Positions 27,404-37,255 of a DNA stretch of 64,000 nt are shown here, one piece after another (the first letter of the stretch is position 1; every line of letters starts with the position of its first letter). The stretch comes from Pseudoxanthomonas sp. F37 (GTDB lineage Bacteria; Pseudomonadota; Gammaproteobacteria; Xanthomonadales; Xanthomonadaceae). Below the pieces are notes generated by a model, which saw only the letters and a program-made list of their open reading frames with translations, searched no databases and was not told where the DNA came from. The stretch covers positions 620,001 to 684,000 of the forward strand of contig NZ_CP095187.1 of assembly GCF_022965755.1 (NCBI RefSeq), in the 5' to 3' direction. The translations under genes were made by a program, and so were the position numbers.

Positions 27404-27691
27404 TTACATGCCGCTCAGGCCGCCCAATAGTGCCAGACCGCCGAACAAAAAGAACCACAGCGCGATCAGGATGGGGGCGATCAGCGCCGACGCGATGGCC
27501 CAGTTCAAGGCCTTGCGCGAGGCCTCCTGCGCGCCGGCCAGATCGCCCGCGGCGCGCTTGCCGTCCACCTGTGCGGCGAACACGATGGAGACGATGCCCA
27601 GCGGAAGGCAGCAGAACAGCGTGCTGAGGATGGCCCACACCAGATGGTTGGGAACGTAGGGGCCTGGCGTGACGGGCGGGACGGCGCTCAT
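27404..27691 (-). CDS. CD225/dispanin-family membrane protein
   Basis: 95 aa from ATG 27691 (an in-frame start 19 codons earlier lacks family similarity). It is nearly identical in its first half to the copy at 26288 (VPNHLVWAILSTLFCCLPLG), so the two are recent duplicates, whereas the second helix (SALIAPILIALWFFLFGGLA) has diverged. Probably the promoter-proximal gene of the four-gene cluster. Confidence 0.88.
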   Translation of the reverse strand: MSAVPPVTPGPYVPNHLVWAILSTLFCCLPLGIVSIVFAAQVDGKRAAGDLAGAQEASRKALNWAIASALIAPILIALWFFLFGGLALLGGLSGM

Positions 27692-27807
27692 GACGGTTCT
27701 CTTGCGGCGGGAAGACGGACGGGGACGTCCACCGCAGGCGGCAGGCACGTGTAGCGAACGAGGATCCCCGCGGACAGCCTAGCCGGGATGGCGGCCGGGT
27801 GGAAGCA

Positions 27808-29706
27808 TCACGCCGCGTCGCCGCGCAAGGCGCGCACGCGGGCCTCCAGTGCGTCGGCGGTGGCCGTCGCGCCGTCCATCGGCTCGCCCGCCATCACCTC
27901 CACGTGCGCGCGGAAGCGGCGCGGCACGCGCATGCGGCCCAGGCGCGTATCGCGCCGGCTCCACATGCTGGCCCACATCCCCTTCAGGGCCATGGGCACC
28001 ACCGGCACCGGGCGGCGTTCCAGGATCTTCTCCACGCCGGACTTGAAGGCGGCGATCTGGCCGTCCTTCGTCAACGCGCCTTCGGGGAAGATGCCCACGA
28101 TCTCGCCCGCCGCCAGCGCCGCGTCGATCTCCTCGAAGGCGCGGCGCATCAGCTCCGGGTCCTCCTTCGCGCCGGCGATGGGGATCGCCTTGGCGGTGCG
28201 GAAGATCCAGCTCATCACCGGGATGTTGAAGATCCGGTAGTACATGACGAAGCGCACCGGCCGAGGGATGGTGGCGGCCAGGATCAGCGCGTCCATGTAG
28301 CTGACGTGGTTGCACACCAGCAGCGCCGGGCCCTCGTCCGGCACGTTCTTTTCGATGCCGTGCAGGCGCAGCCGGTACAGCGTGCGCACCAGCAGCCAGC
28401 TGAGGAAGCGCATCAGGAACTCGGGCACTATCGTGAAGATCCAGACCGCCACCACGGCGTTGGCGATCGCCAGCGCCAGGAACATCTGCGGGCTGCTCCA
28501 GCCCAGCCCGCGCTGCAGGGCCAGCCCGGCCAGCGCGGCCAGCACGATGAAGCCCGAGTTCTGGATGTTCAGTGCGGCGAACACGCGCGCCATCTGCGAG
28601 GCGTGCGTGCGGCTCTGGATCAGCGCGAACAGCGGCACCACGAAGATGCCGGTGAACAGGCCGATCCCCAGCAGGTCCACGATCAGGCGCGCACTGCCGG
28701 GCTGGCGCACGAACTGCGCCAGCTCCAGCCCGCCCACGGGCGCAAGGCCGGGGCGCGCGAAATACAGGTCCAGCAGGAACGCGCTCATGCCGAACGCGCC
28801 CACCGGCACCAGGCCGATCTCCACCGTGCGGCCGGACAGTTTTTCGCACAGCAGCGAACCCACGCCGGTGCCGATGGAGAACAGCGCCAGCGCGAACACG
28901 TACAGCGTGGCCGAATCGGCCGGCCCGCCCAGGTGGAGCTGCGCGTAGGTCGGCAGCTGCGAGGTCAGCAGGGTGCCGAAGAACCAGAACCACGACACGC
29001 CCAGGATGGCATTGCGCACGGCCAGCTGCTGCTTGGCCATGCGCAGCACCGCCAGCGACTCGGGAATCGGATTCCAGTGCACCTTCAGGTCCGGCGCGCC
29101 CGCATCCATGCGCGGGATCATCCGCGACAGCACGTTGCCGAGCACGGCCAGCAGCACGATGGCGATGGCGGCGGCCTGCGGGCCATGCGCACCGGCCACC
29201 TGGAAGATCATGCCGCCGGCGATCATGCCGCACAGGATGGAAATGGACGTGCCCATCTCGACCAGGCCGTTGCCGCCGGTCAGTTCCTCCGGCTTGAGGA
29301 TGGCCGGCAGCACGGAGTACTTCACCGGCCCGAACAGCGTGGACTGCACCCCGGTGCAGAACAGCGCCACCAGCAGCAGCGGCAGGTTCTGCAGCAGGAA
29401 GCCCACCGCCGCCAGCGACATGATCACGATCTCCATGGTGGTGGTGATCACGATCAGCCGCTGCTTCTCCAGCTTCTCGGCGATCTGGCCGGCGATGGCG
29501 GAAAACAGGAAGTACGGCAGGATGAAGATGGCGGGCGCCACGATGGCGTACAGCGCGCGGTCCTCGGTGCTGGCGCCCAGGAAGATCAGCAGGCCGATGA
29601 TGGCCTGCCGGTACACGTTGTCGTTGAAGGCGCCCAGGGCCTGGACGGTGAAGTAAGGCAGGAACCGCCGTTGTGTCAGCAGTGAGAACTGGCTGTAGCC
29701 GGACAT
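27808..29706 (-). CDS. MFS lysophospholipid transporter fused to PlsC-type acyltransferase
   Basis: 632 aa. Residues about 1-420 are an LplT-like MFS transporter of 12 helices (FLPYFTVQALGAFNDNVYRQ at the start; TLFGPVKYSVLPAIL). Residues about 440-632 form a 1-acyl-glycerol-3-phosphate acyltransferase domain with the catalytic HX4D (NHVSYMDAL) and the FPEG motif (GIFPEGALT). Known relatives (LplT-Aas) flip lysophospholipid inward and re-acylate it, usually with an additional acyl-ACP synthetase domain, which is absent here. Inner membrane; phospholipid repair is the probable task. Confidence 0.9.
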   Translation of the reverse strand: MSGYSQFSLLTQRRFLPYFTVQALGAFNDNVYRQAIIGLLIFLGASTEDRALYAIVAPAIFILPYFLFSAIAGQIAEKLEKQRLIVITTTMEIVIMSLAAVGFLLQNLPLLLVALFCTGVQSTLFGPVKYSVLPAILKPEELTGGNGLVEMGTSISILCGMIAGGMIFQVAGAHGPQAAAIAIVLLAVLGNVLSRMIPRMDAGAPDLKVHWNPIPESLAVLRMAKQQLAVRNAILGVSWFWFFGTLLTSQLPTYAQLHLGGPADSATLYVFALALFSIGTGVGSLLCEKLSGRTVEIGLVPVGAFGMSAFLLDLYFARPGLAPVGGLELAQFVRQPGSARLIVDLLGIGLFTGIFVVPLFALIQSRTHASQMARVFAALNIQNSGFIVLAALAGLALQRGLGWSSPQMFLALAIANAVVAVWIFTIVPEFLMRFLSWLLVRTLYRLRLHGIEKNVPDEGPALLVCNHVSYMDALILAATIPRPVRFVMYYRIFNIPVMSWIFRTAKAIPIAGAKEDPELMRRAFEEIDAALAAGEIVGIFPEGALTKDGQIAAFKSGVEKILERRPVPVVPMALKGMWASMWSRRDTRLGRMRVPRRFRAHVEVMAGEPMDGATATADALEARVRALRGDAA

Positions 29707-29849
29707 GCGCCCTCCGTGGGTTGCGCGCAGCCTAGCAAATCGCGGTGACGCTGCCAGCCGGCGCGCCCGACAGTGTTCCGTCTGCGGCGTTGATGCCGCC
29801 CGGTGGCGGGCGGATAGTGGCGCCCCCCACGTCCTTGATGTCCCCCGCC

Positions 29850-30956
29850 ATGAGCCTTCTGTTCTCGCCGCTCGACTTCGGGCCGCTGCGCCTGTCCAAC
29901 CGCATCGTCATCGCGCCGATGTGCCAGTACTCCGCCGAGGACGGACGGGCCACCGACTGGCATGCCTTCCACTGGCCCAACCTCGCCCAGTCCGGCGCCG
30001 GGCTGGCGATCGTCGAGGCCACCGCGGTGTTGCCGGAAGGCCGCATCAGCTGGGCGGACCTGGGCTTGTGGGACGACACCACCGAGGCCGCGTTCGCCCG
30101 CGCGCTGGCGGCGACGCGCCGCTATTCGAAGATGCCGCTGGGCGTGCAGCTGGCGCACGCCGGGCGCAAGGCGTCCACGCATCGCCCGTGGGAGCACGGT
30201 GGCGCGCAGATCGCGCCGCAGGCGCCGCACGGCTGGCAGACGGTGTCGGCATCGCCGCTTCCCTACGGCGCGGGCCAGCATCCGCCGCTCGCGCTGGACC
30301 AGGCCGGCATCGACGCCGTCATCGCCGCCTTCGCCGCGAGCGCGCGCCGTGCCGCACGCCTGGGCCTGGACCTGGTGGAGATCCATGCCGCGCACGGCTA
30401 CCTGCTGCACCAGTTCCTGTCGCCGCTGGCCAACCAGCGCGACGACGCCTACGGCGGTCCGCTGGAGAACCGCATGCGCCTGCTGCTGCAGGTGTTCGAT
30501 GCGGTCAAGGCCGCGGTGCCCGCCTCGATGGCGGTCGGCGTGCGCATCTCCGCCACCGACTGGGTGGACGGCGGCTGGGACCTGGCGCAGAGCCTGGTCC
30601 TGGCGAAGGCGCTGCAGGCGCGCGGCAGCCACTTCATCCATGTGTCCAGCGGCGGCCTGCATCCGGCGCAGAAGATCGAACCGGCGCCGGGCTACCAGGT
30701 GCCGTTCGCCGAGGCGATCAAGCGCGAGGTGGACGTGCCGGTGATCGCCGTCGGCCTGATCACCACGCCGCAGCAGGCCGAAGCCATCCTGCAGCAGGCC
30801 CAGGCCGATGCGATCGGCATCGCCCGCGGCATCCTCTACGACCCGCGCTGGCCCTGGCACGCAGCCGCGGCGCTGGGCGAGCGGATCGCCATCGCGCCGC
30901 AGTACCTGCGCAGCGCGCCGCGCGAGTACGCGGCCAGCTTCGTGCAGGCGCCGTAG
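29850..30956 (+). CDS. Old Yellow Enzyme family NADPH:flavin oxidoreductase (YqjM/XenA-like)
   Basis: 368 aa TIM-barrel flavoenzyme that reduces activated alkenes and nitro compounds. YqjM-class features: Cys in IAPMCQYSAEDG near residue 25, substrate-binding His pair (QLAHAGRKAS and EIHAAHGYLLHQFLSP), phosphate-binding VIAVGLITTP and GIARGILYDPRWPW with the terminal Arg finger region. ATG 29850 is chosen over upstream codons because family similarity begins there. The physiological substrate is unknown. Divergent from the MFS-acyltransferase gene. Confidence 0.92.
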   Translation: MSLLFSPLDFGPLRLSNRIVIAPMCQYSAEDGRATDWHAFHWPNLAQSGAGLAIVEATAVLPEGRISWADLGLWDDTTEAAFARALAATRRYSKMPLGVQLAHAGRKASTHRPWEHGGAQIAPQAPHGWQTVSASPLPYGAGQHPPLALDQAGIDAVIAAFAASARRAARLGLDLVEIHAAHGYLLHQFLSPLANQRDDAYGGPLENRMRLLLQVFDAVKAAVPASMAVGVRISATDWVDGGWDLAQSLVLAKALQARGSHFIHVSSGGLHPAQKIEPAPGYQVPFAEAIKREVDVPVIAVGLITTPQQAEAILQQAQADAIGIARGILYDPRWPWHAAAALGERIAIAPQYLRSAPREYAASFVQAP

Positions 30957-30959
30957 GGC

Positions 30960-32252
30960 TCAGGCGTCCGCGCGTTCGCGCGCGATCGCGCGCCAGCCGA
31001 TGTCGGTGCGGTGGAACTCGTGGGTCCATCGCACCTTAGCGACGCCCGCGTATGCGTTGCGCTGCGCCTCGGAGACCGACCCGCCCAGCGCGGCCACGCA
31101 CAGCACGCGTCCGCCGGCGCTGACCACGCGGCCTTCCGCATCCAGTGCCGTCCCGGCATGGAAGACCTTGGCCGTCGCGGGCACTTCATCCAGTCCGACG
31201 ATCACCTCGCCGGTCCGCGGCGTGTCCGGATACGGCGCGGCGGCCATCACCACGCCCAGCGACGGCCGCGGGTCCCACTGCGCCTCCGTCGCGTCGAGCC
31301 GGCCGTCGATCGCCGCTTCCACCAGGTTCACCAGGTCCGACTGCAGGCGCAGCATCACCGGCTGCGTTTCCGGATCGCCGAAGCGCACGTTGAATTCGAT
31401 GACCTTCGGCGCACCGCTGGCATCGATCATCAGGCCGGCATACAGGAAGCCGGTGAACGGCACGCCATCGGCGATCATGCCCTGCACGGTGGGGTTGACC
31501 ACCTCGCGCATGACCCGCGCATGCACCTCGGGCGTCACCACGGGCGCGGGCGAATAGGCGCCCATGCCACCGGTGTTGGGCCCGGTGTCGCCGTCGCCGA
31601 CGCGCTTGTGGTCCTGGCTGGTGGCCATCGGCAGCGCGGTGGCGCCATCGACCATCGAGATGAAACTGGCCTCCTCGCCCTCCAGGAATTCCTCGATCAC
31701 CACGCGCGCGCCGGCATCGCCGAAGGCGTTGCCCGACAGCATGTCGCGCACGGCGGCCTCGGCTTCGTCCAGCGTCATCGCCACGATCACGCCCTTGCCC
31801 GCCGCCAGGCCATCGGCCTTCACGACGATCGGCGCGCCTTTCTCGCGGATGTAGGCCAGCGCCGCGTCGACATCGGTGTGCACGGCATAGAACGCGGTGG
31901 GAATGCCGTGGCGTGCCAGGAAGTCCTTGGCGAACGCCTTGCTGCCTTCCAGCTGCGCGGCGGCCGCCGTGGGGCCGAAGATGCGCTGGCCCGCCGCGCG
32001 GAAGCGGTCCACCACCCCGGCCACCAGCGGCACTTCCGGGCCGACCACGGTCAGGCCCACGCCTTCCTGCTGCGCCAATGCCAGCAGGCCGTCGATATCG
32101 GTGACCTTGATCGCGACGTTGCGGCATTTGGCTTCCGTCGCCGTGCCCGCGTTGCCGGGCGCGACGATCACCTCGTCCACCCGCGGCGACTGCGCCAGTT
32201 TCCACGCCAGGGCGTGCTCGCGACCGCCGGAACCGATGACCAGGACTTTCAA
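30960..32252 (-). CDS. purD: phosphoribosylamine-glycine ligase
   Basis: 430 aa from TTG 32252 with GAGGAG 6 bases upstream; the start residue reads KVLVIGSGGREHALAW. It ligates phosphoribosylamine and glycine with ATP in purine synthesis. ATP-grasp landmarks include KADGLAAGKGV, HKRVGDGDTGPNTGGMGAYS and EFNVRFGDPETQ. It ends 3 bases from the OYE gene's stop (convergent). Cytoplasmic, same strand as purH with two unrelated genes between. Confidence 0.96.
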   Translation of the reverse strand: MKVLVIGSGGREHALAWKLAQSPRVDEVIVAPGNAGTATEAKCRNVAIKVTDIDGLLALAQQEGVGLTVVGPEVPLVAGVVDRFRAAGQRIFGPTAAAAQLEGSKAFAKDFLARHGIPTAFYAVHTDVDAALAYIREKGAPIVVKADGLAAGKGVIVAMTLDEAEAAVRDMLSGNAFGDAGARVVIEEFLEGEEASFISMVDGATALPMATSQDHKRVGDGDTGPNTGGMGAYSPAPVVTPEVHARVMREVVNPTVQGMIADGVPFTGFLYAGLMIDASGAPKVIEFNVRFGDPETQPVMLRLQSDLVNLVEAAIDGRLDATEAQWDPRPSLGVVMAAAPYPDTPRTGEVIVGLDEVPATAKVFHAGTALDAEGRVVSAGGRVLCVAALGGSVSEAQRNAYAGVAKVRWTHEFHRTDIGWRAIARERADA

Positions 32253-32281
32253 GGGGCACTCCTCATGCAGGGATGGCGCGA

Positions 32282-32701
32282 TCACGCCGGTGGCGCCGGA
32301 CACGCGCTTACGGGAAGTTCGGTTTCGAAGAACAGCTTGTCGTGGCGGTCGACGAAGCGGCGCACCAGCACGGCATCGGTGCCCAGCAGCGGCTGCAGGG
32401 CGGGCAGCGCGCACAGCGAGGCCATCTGCTGCTGCTCGCTGTCGCGCAGCGCGTCGAATCCGGGCGCCTGGCGGGTCCTGTCCGCATCGCCCGTGGGACT
32501 GCGCACCAGCAGCACCAGGCGGTCGCCTTCCACCGATACCGATTCGGTCACCAGATCCTCGAAGTAGGGCGCGGGCAGGGTGCGCGCGAGCGTGTCGCGG
32601 GCCTGCTGCAGGGCGTGCCGGGTGTCCAGGCAGCCGGTCAGCGCGAACAGGCTGGCCAGCAACAGCGACAGGGCGGGATACCGGCGCTTCTTCATGGGCA
32701 T
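32282..32701 (-). CDS. putative lipoprotein of unknown function
   Basis: 139 aa. ATG 32701 has GGAG 5 bases upstream; an ATG two codons later is also possible. Signal peptide with lipobox LTGC (SLLLASLFALTGCLDTRHAL). The mature protein is helical then beta-rich (SVSVEGDRLVLLVRSPTGD, AVLVRRFVDRHDKLFFETEL) with no enzyme motif. It sits 29 bases upstream of purD on the same strand. Not recognised beyond family-level hypothetical. Confidence 0.75.
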   Translation of the reverse strand: MPMKKRRYPALSLLLASLFALTGCLDTRHALQQARDTLARTLPAPYFEDLVTESVSVEGDRLVLLVRSPTGDADRTRQAPGFDALRDSEQQQMASLCALPALQPLLGTDAVLVRRFVDRHDKLFFETELPVSACPAPPA

Positions 32702-32718
32702 GCGTGCTCCGGCGGGGA

Positions 32719-33216
32719 TCAGGCGAGAGTGAATGCGTCGTGGTAGGCGACCGTGGCGTCGGGCGGTGGGCCACCCGACGGCAGGGCCATGAAGCAGTCG
32801 GCCGGTGCGTGCGGATAACGCAGCGAGGCATGCCGGCGAAAGCCGAAACGCCCGTAGTACGCCGGATCGCCCAGCACCACGCAGCCGGCGGCCCGCTGGG
32901 CCCACAGTTCCGTCAGCGCGGCGCGGATCAGGGCGCTGCCCACGCCGTGGCGCTGGTCGCGCGGATCGACCGCCACCGGCCCCAGCCCGAACCAGCCGGG
33001 CGTGCCATCGCTGAGCACGACCGGCGACACCGCCACGTGTCCGGCGATGCGGCCGTCGATGTCGGCGACCAGCGACAGGCTCAGCGCTCCGGCGTCGCGC
33101 AGCGCGTCGATGATGCGCGACTCGCCGCCGCCGGCGTGCTTCGCCCCCGCGAACGCCGCGTCGGTGAGGCAACGGATCGCGTCATGGTCGCTGCGGGTCT
33201 CGGCGCGGATCCACAT
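32719..33216 (-). CDS. GNAT family N-acetyltransferase (YhbS-like)
   Basis: 165 aa from ATG 33216. The acetyl-CoA-binding motif is at about residues 73-95 ([20 protein letters not shown]), followed by [20 protein letters not shown], which is diagnostic of the YhbS/NAT subgroup. Substrate not predictable. It lies between purH and the lipoprotein gene, 10 bases from purH. Confidence 0.9.
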   Translation of the reverse strand: MWIRAETRSDHDAIRCLTDAAFAGAKHAGGGESRIIDALRDAGALSLSLVADIDGRIAGHVAVSPVVLSDGTPGWFGLGPVAVDPRDQRHGVGSALIRAALTELWAQRAAGCVVLGDPAYYGRFGFRRHASLRYPHAPADCFMALPSGGPPPDATVAYHDAFTLA

Positions 33217-33226
33217 GGCGGCGTGC

Positions 33227-34813
33227 TCAGTGGCGGAAATGGCGCACGCCGGTGAACACCATCGCGATGCCATGTTCGTCGGCGGCGGCGATCACTTCGC
33301 TGTCGCGCATGGAGCCGCCCGGCTGGATCACGGCCTTGATGCCCGTGGCGGCGGCGGCATCGATGCCGTCGCGGAACGGGAAGAACGCATCGCTGGCCAT
33401 CACCGACCCTTCCACCACCAGGTTCGCGTCGGCGGCCTTGATGCCGGCGATGCGCGCCGAGTACACCCGGCTCATCTGGCCTGCGCCGACGCCGATGGTG
33501 CGGTGGTCCCTGGCGTAGACGATGGCGTTGGACTTGACGAACTTGGCCACCTTCCACGCGAACAGCAGGTCGTCGAACTGCGCCTGCGTCGGTGCGAGCC
33601 TGGTCACCACCTTCAGCTCCTCGCGCGTCACCACGCGGTCGTCGGCGGTCTGCATCAGCATGCCCGAGCCCACCCGCTTGGTGTCGATGAAGCCGCGCGA
33701 GGCCGGCGCCAGCGGGATGCGCAGCACGCGCACGTTGGCCTTCCTGGCCGCGTAGTCGAGCGCGCCCGGTTCGTAGTCCGGTGCGATCAGCACCTCGACG
33801 AACTGGCGGTCCAGGATGACCTTCGCCGTGGCCGCGTCCAGCGTGCGGTTGAAGGCGATGATGCCGCCGAAGGCGCTGGTCGGGTCGGTGGCGTAGGCCA
33901 GCTCGTAGGCATCGCCGCAGGCCACGCCGACGGCCACGCCGCAGGGGTTGGCGTGCTTGACGATGACGCAGGCCGGCGCATCGAACTGGCGCACGCATTC
34001 CCAGGCCGCATCGCTGTCGGCGATGTTGTTGTAGCTCAGCTCCTTGCCCTGCAGCTGGGTGAAGGTGGCCAGCGATCCGGGCGCGGGATGCAGGTCGCGG
34101 TAGAACGCGGCCTGCTGGTGCGGGTTCTCGCCGTAGCGCAGGTCCATCACCTTGACGAAGTTGCCATTGGCCTGGGCGGCGAACGCGGCGCGCGCCGGGA
34201 CCTCGCCCGAGGTGTCGGTGACGGAGGACAGATAGGTGCTGATGGCCGCGTCGTACTGGGCCACGCGGTTGAACGCGGCCACCGACAGCGCGAAGCGCGT
34301 GGCGGCCGTCAGCGCACCGCCGTTGACGTCGAGCTGGGCCACCAGGTCCGCGTACTGCGAGGGATCGGTGGCCACCGCCACGCGCGCGAAATTCTTCGCG
34401 GCCGAGCGCAGCATCGCCGGCCCGCCGATGTCGATGTTCTCCACCGCATCGGCCAGCGTGCAGCCGGCCTTGGCGGTGACCGCCTCGAACGGATACAGGT
34501 TCAGCACCAGCAGGTCGATCGCGCCGATGCCGTGCTCGGCCATGACCGCATCGTCCACGCCGGCGCGGCCCAGCAGGCCGCCATGCACCTTCGGGTGCAG
34601 CGTCTTGACGCGGCCGTCCATCATTTCCGGAAACCCCGTGACCTCGGCGACGTCGCGCACGGCCAGGCCGGCGTCACGCAATGTCTTGGCGGTACCGCCG
34701 GTGGACAGCAGTTCCACGCCATGGCGCGCCAGCGCATGGGCCAGGTCGAGCAGGCCGGTCTTGTCGGAAACGGACAGCAGCGCCCGTCGCACGGGCAGGA
34801 GATCGAGGGTCAT
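33227..34813 (-). CDS. purH: bifunctional AICAR transformylase / IMP cyclohydrolase
   Basis: 528 aa from ATG 34813. The N-terminal MGS-like cyclohydrolase (about 1-195) starts [20 protein letters not shown] with STGGTAKTL and [13 protein letters not shown]; the C-terminal transformylase contains KHANPCGVA and [11 protein letters not shown] with catalytic Lys-His region. It completes de novo IMP synthesis. The preceding gene on the strand is fis, the usual Xanthomonadaceae order. Confidence 0.97.
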   Translation of the reverse strand: MTLDLLPVRRALLSVSDKTGLLDLAHALARHGVELLSTGGTAKTLRDAGLAVRDVAEVTGFPEMMDGRVKTLHPKVHGGLLGRAGVDDAVMAEHGIGAIDLLVLNLYPFEAVTAKAGCTLADAVENIDIGGPAMLRSAAKNFARVAVATDPSQYADLVAQLDVNGGALTAATRFALSVAAFNRVAQYDAAISTYLSSVTDTSGEVPARAAFAAQANGNFVKVMDLRYGENPHQQAAFYRDLHPAPGSLATFTQLQGKELSYNNIADSDAAWECVRQFDAPACVIVKHANPCGVAVGVACGDAYELAYATDPTSAFGGIIAFNRTLDAATAKVILDRQFVEVLIAPDYEPGALDYAARKANVRVLRIPLAPASRGFIDTKRVGSGMLMQTADDRVVTREELKVVTRLAPTQAQFDDLLFAWKVAKFVKSNAIVYARDHRTIGVGAGQMSRVYSARIAGIKAADANLVVEGSVMASDAFFPFRDGIDAAAATGIKAVIQPGGSMRDSEVIAAADEHGIAMVFTGVRHFRH

Positions 34814-34876
34814 GGGCGGGGTGGTGCGGAGCGGGGCGCGGATTATAACGCGCCGCAGCAACGGCCCCGGGGCGGC

Positions 34877-35149
34877 TCAGGCCAGCCCGTAGTCCTTGAG
34901 CTTCTTGCGCAGCGTGGCGCGGTGGATGCCCAGCATGGCCGCGGCGCGGCTCTGGTTGCCGTCGCAGTGGTTCAGCACCTCCACGAACAGCGGGATCTCC
35001 ATTTCGCGCAGCACGATCTCGTAGACGTCGTCGGCATCGCAGCCGTCGAGATCGCGCAGGTAGCGGCGCACCGACTGGGCGACATGCTCGCGCAGCGGCG
35101 GACGTGAAGCGGCGCGTGGTGTGTCCTGGCGGGTGGAGGCAGCGTTCAA
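34877..35149 (-). CDS. fis: DNA-binding protein Fis
   Basis: 90 aa from TTG 35149, which follows GGGGA 6 bases upstream; a TTG 6 codons earlier has no such site. The HTH at the C-terminus ([20 protein letters not shown]) is the Fis signature, with the dimerisation helices in [20 protein letters not shown]. Fis bends DNA and adjusts rRNA, recombination and virulence gene expression. Upstream of purH on the same strand. Confidence 0.94.
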   Translation of the reverse strand: MNAASTRQDTPRAASRPPLREHVAQSVRRYLRDLDGCDADDVYEIVLREMEIPLFVEVLNHCDGNQSRAAAMLGIHRATLRKKLKDYGLA

Positions 35150-35268
35150 TCGGGTCCCCTGGCGCAACAGCAGCAGATGTCCGCCATGTGCTTGAGGGTA
35201 TGCGGCGGGGGGACGAGTCTAGCGCCTGCTCGCCGGGCGCGCATCCGCTTTTTGATGAACCGGGGACG

Positions 35269-36144
35269 TCAACGGAAGTCGAAGGAGAACGCGACGACGT
35301 TCGCGCTGGGTTCGCGGATGCGCACCGCCATCTGCGCGCTCTGCCCCGGGCCGATCGGGGCCGGCCGCTCGTCCTGCGGCAGATAGTCGCCCGGCTGCAG
35401 CGCGCGTGCGCCCAGCGTGCGGCCGTCGGCGTCCTTGAGCGTCAGCAGGATCACCGGCCAGGCCTGGGCCCAGCGCGCGTCGTTGCGGAAGGTGGCCTGC
35501 GCCTGCAGGGTGCCGGGCTGGCCCAGGATGGGACGCACGTCGCGACTGAGCATGGTGAAGGCGGCCGGTTCGCGCCAGGTGGGGACCTCGCAGCGGAACA
35601 CGGCGCACAGCGCCACCACCATGGGGCGCCACGCCGCCTGCGTCGCCAGTCGTGCGCGGTCGGCCAGCACGACCTGCACGCACAGCAGCAGGCTCAGCGC
35701 GATGACCGCCACCCATTGGCGGCGCGCCCGCCGCACCCGCACCGGCGTGGTGCGCGCAGGGTGCAGGAAGCGGGGGGCGGTGGCCTTGCGCGCGGGAACC
35801 GGCGCCGGCTCGGGCGCGACCACCGCATTCGCTGCCGCGCCTGCGTCGGCCTGTACGTTGTCCTCGCCTGGCGGGGTGTCGTCGACCTGCGGCGCTGCCT
35901 GCGGGAGGTCCCGTGGCGTGACATCGACCTGCGCTGGCGGCAGGTCCGCCAGGCCGGGTGCGGCATCCGGCTGCGCCGGCGAGGCCGCCGCCGGATGGAG
36001 GAAGACCGCCAGGCTGGGCGACCCGCCACCAGCGGGGGCGCCGACGGCCAGGGATGCGCCGCAGTGCGGGCACGGTGCGGGCGATGCATCGTGCCCGGCT
36101 TGCGGATCGACAGGGCGTTGGCACTGCGGGCAGGAGATCGGCAT
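35269..36144 (-). CDS. DUF3426 zinc-ribbon membrane protein
   Basis: 291 aa; ATG 36144 begins MPISCPQCQRPV. The zinc ribbon CPQC...CPHC is at about residues 5-30, a Pro/Ala-rich linker (about 45-125) follows, then one transmembrane helix (WVAVIALSLLLCVQVVL) and the DUF3426 periplasmic beta domain (ILGQPGTLQAQATFRNDARW, LGARALQPGDYLPQDER). The family always sits between prmA and fis in these genomes; its role is unknown. A TTG 4 codons upstream is an alternative start. Confidence 0.85.
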   Translation of the reverse strand: MPISCPQCQRPVDPQAGHDASPAPCPHCGASLAVGAPAGGGSPSLAVFLHPAAASPAQPDAAPGLADLPPAQVDVTPRDLPQAAPQVDDTPPGEDNVQADAGAAANAVVAPEPAPVPARKATAPRFLHPARTTPVRVRRARRQWVAVIALSLLLCVQVVLADRARLATQAAWRPMVVALCAVFRCEVPTWREPAAFTMLSRDVRPILGQPGTLQAQATFRNDARWAQAWPVILLTLKDADGRTLGARALQPGDYLPQDERPAPIGPGQSAQMAVRIREPSANVVAFSFDFR

Positions 36145-36207
36145 GGGCTTATTCAACCATGCGCGCAGCGGGGCGTGTTGTGAGCATGGGCGTGGCGCGC
36201 CCGCGGC

Positions 36208-37122
36208 TCAGCGGCGGATGCCGTCGATGCGCATCCAGTCGCCGTCGCGGGTGGCGGACAGGGCATCGAACCAGGGCGCATAGCGCACCAGCAGTTCGTC
36301 TTCCTGTCCCTGCAGGATGCCGGACAGGGCGATGCGGCCGCCGGGCGCGACGCGTGCGGCAAGCCGTTCCGCCAAGGCATCGAGGGCCGAGGCCAGGATG
36401 TTGGCCACCACCACCGGATAGGTCGCGACCGGTTCGTCGTCGGGCAGGTACACGCTGAAGTCCGCGTCCACCGCGTTGCGCTGCGCGTTGTCCGCGCTGG
36501 CCAGCAGGGCCTGCGGGTCGTTGTCCACGCCCACCGCCTTCGCAGCGCCCAGCTTGAGCGCGGCCAGCGCCAGGATGCCGGACCCGCAGCCGAAATCCAG
36601 CACGCGCCGGCCCTGCAGCAGGCCATCGGCGGCCAGGGCGTCCAGCCAGCGCAGGCACAGTGCGGTGGTCGGGTGCGTGCCGGAGCCGAACGCCAGTCCC
36701 GGATCCAGCCGCACGATGGCCGCATCGCCGCCCGCCTCGGACGGCACGTCGTGGTTCCACGGCACGATGAACGTGCGCGCGCCGAAGCGCATCGGCTGGA
36801 ACTGGTCCAGCCAGGCGCGTTCCCAATCCTCGTCCGCCACCTTGCGGAAGCCGATCTGCGTCCAGTCCAGGCCCGGGTCGAAGGCCTCCAGCGCGGCCAG
36901 CAGGGTCAGCGCATCGGCGTCGGCGTCGAACAGTGCGGTCAGCACCAGCGTCTTCCACAGCGGCGTCTGGCCCACGCCCGGCTCCAGGATGGCGCGCTCG
37001 TTGCCGGTGTCGGCATCGGCATCCAGCAGCGTGACCGACAGCGCGCCGACATCCTCCAGGGCGGTCTCGTAGCGCGGCTGCTCGACTTCGGTGCAGCGCA
37101 GGGAGAGTTCGAGGTAGGGCAT
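36208..37122 (-). CDS. prmA: ribosomal protein L11 methyltransferase
   Basis: 304 aa. It trimethylates L11. The SAM-binding motif is at about 170-180 ([20 protein letters not shown]) and the motif IV-like [13 protein letters not shown] follows; the [15 protein letters not shown] segment is diagnostic of PrmA. ATG 37122 starts [10 protein letters not shown], where family similarity begins. Same strand as DUF3426-fis-purH. Confidence 0.95.
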   Translation of the reverse strand: MPYLELSLRCTEVEQPRYETALEDVGALSVTLLDADADTGNERAILEPGVGQTPLWKTLVLTALFDADADALTLLAALEAFDPGLDWTQIGFRKVADEDWERAWLDQFQPMRFGARTFIVPWNHDVPSEAGGDAAIVRLDPGLAFGSGTHPTTALCLRWLDALAADGLLQGRRVLDFGCGSGILALAALKLGAAKAVGVDNDPQALLASADNAQRNAVDADFSVYLPDDEPVATYPVVVANILASALDALAERLAARVAPGGRIALSGILQGQEDELLVRYAPWFDALSATRDGDWMRIDGIRR

Positions 37123-37243
37123 GCGGGGCAAGGAGGACGTGGACAGGTCGCGATTGTCTCATGTGGCAACGTGGCGGCGACGAAAGGCGCGATGGGGGGC
37201 GCAGGCGTGCGTGCAGCGCGTTGAAAGGCCTGGAAGCTGCCCG

Positions 37244-37249
37244 GATAAT
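37244..37249 (+). promoter_or_regulatory. GATAAT -10-like element, probable leaderless start
   Basis: GATAAT ends 6 bases before the GTG at 37256, leaving no room for a ribosome-binding site; the transcript would begin at or beside the start codon. Confidence 0.5.
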
Positions 37250-37255
37250 GGCCGC

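Noticed and set aside
30960-34813. Purine riboswitch ahead of purD or purH
   Set aside because: The spaces upstream of both genes are short and GC-rich, with no purine-aptamer core recognisable.
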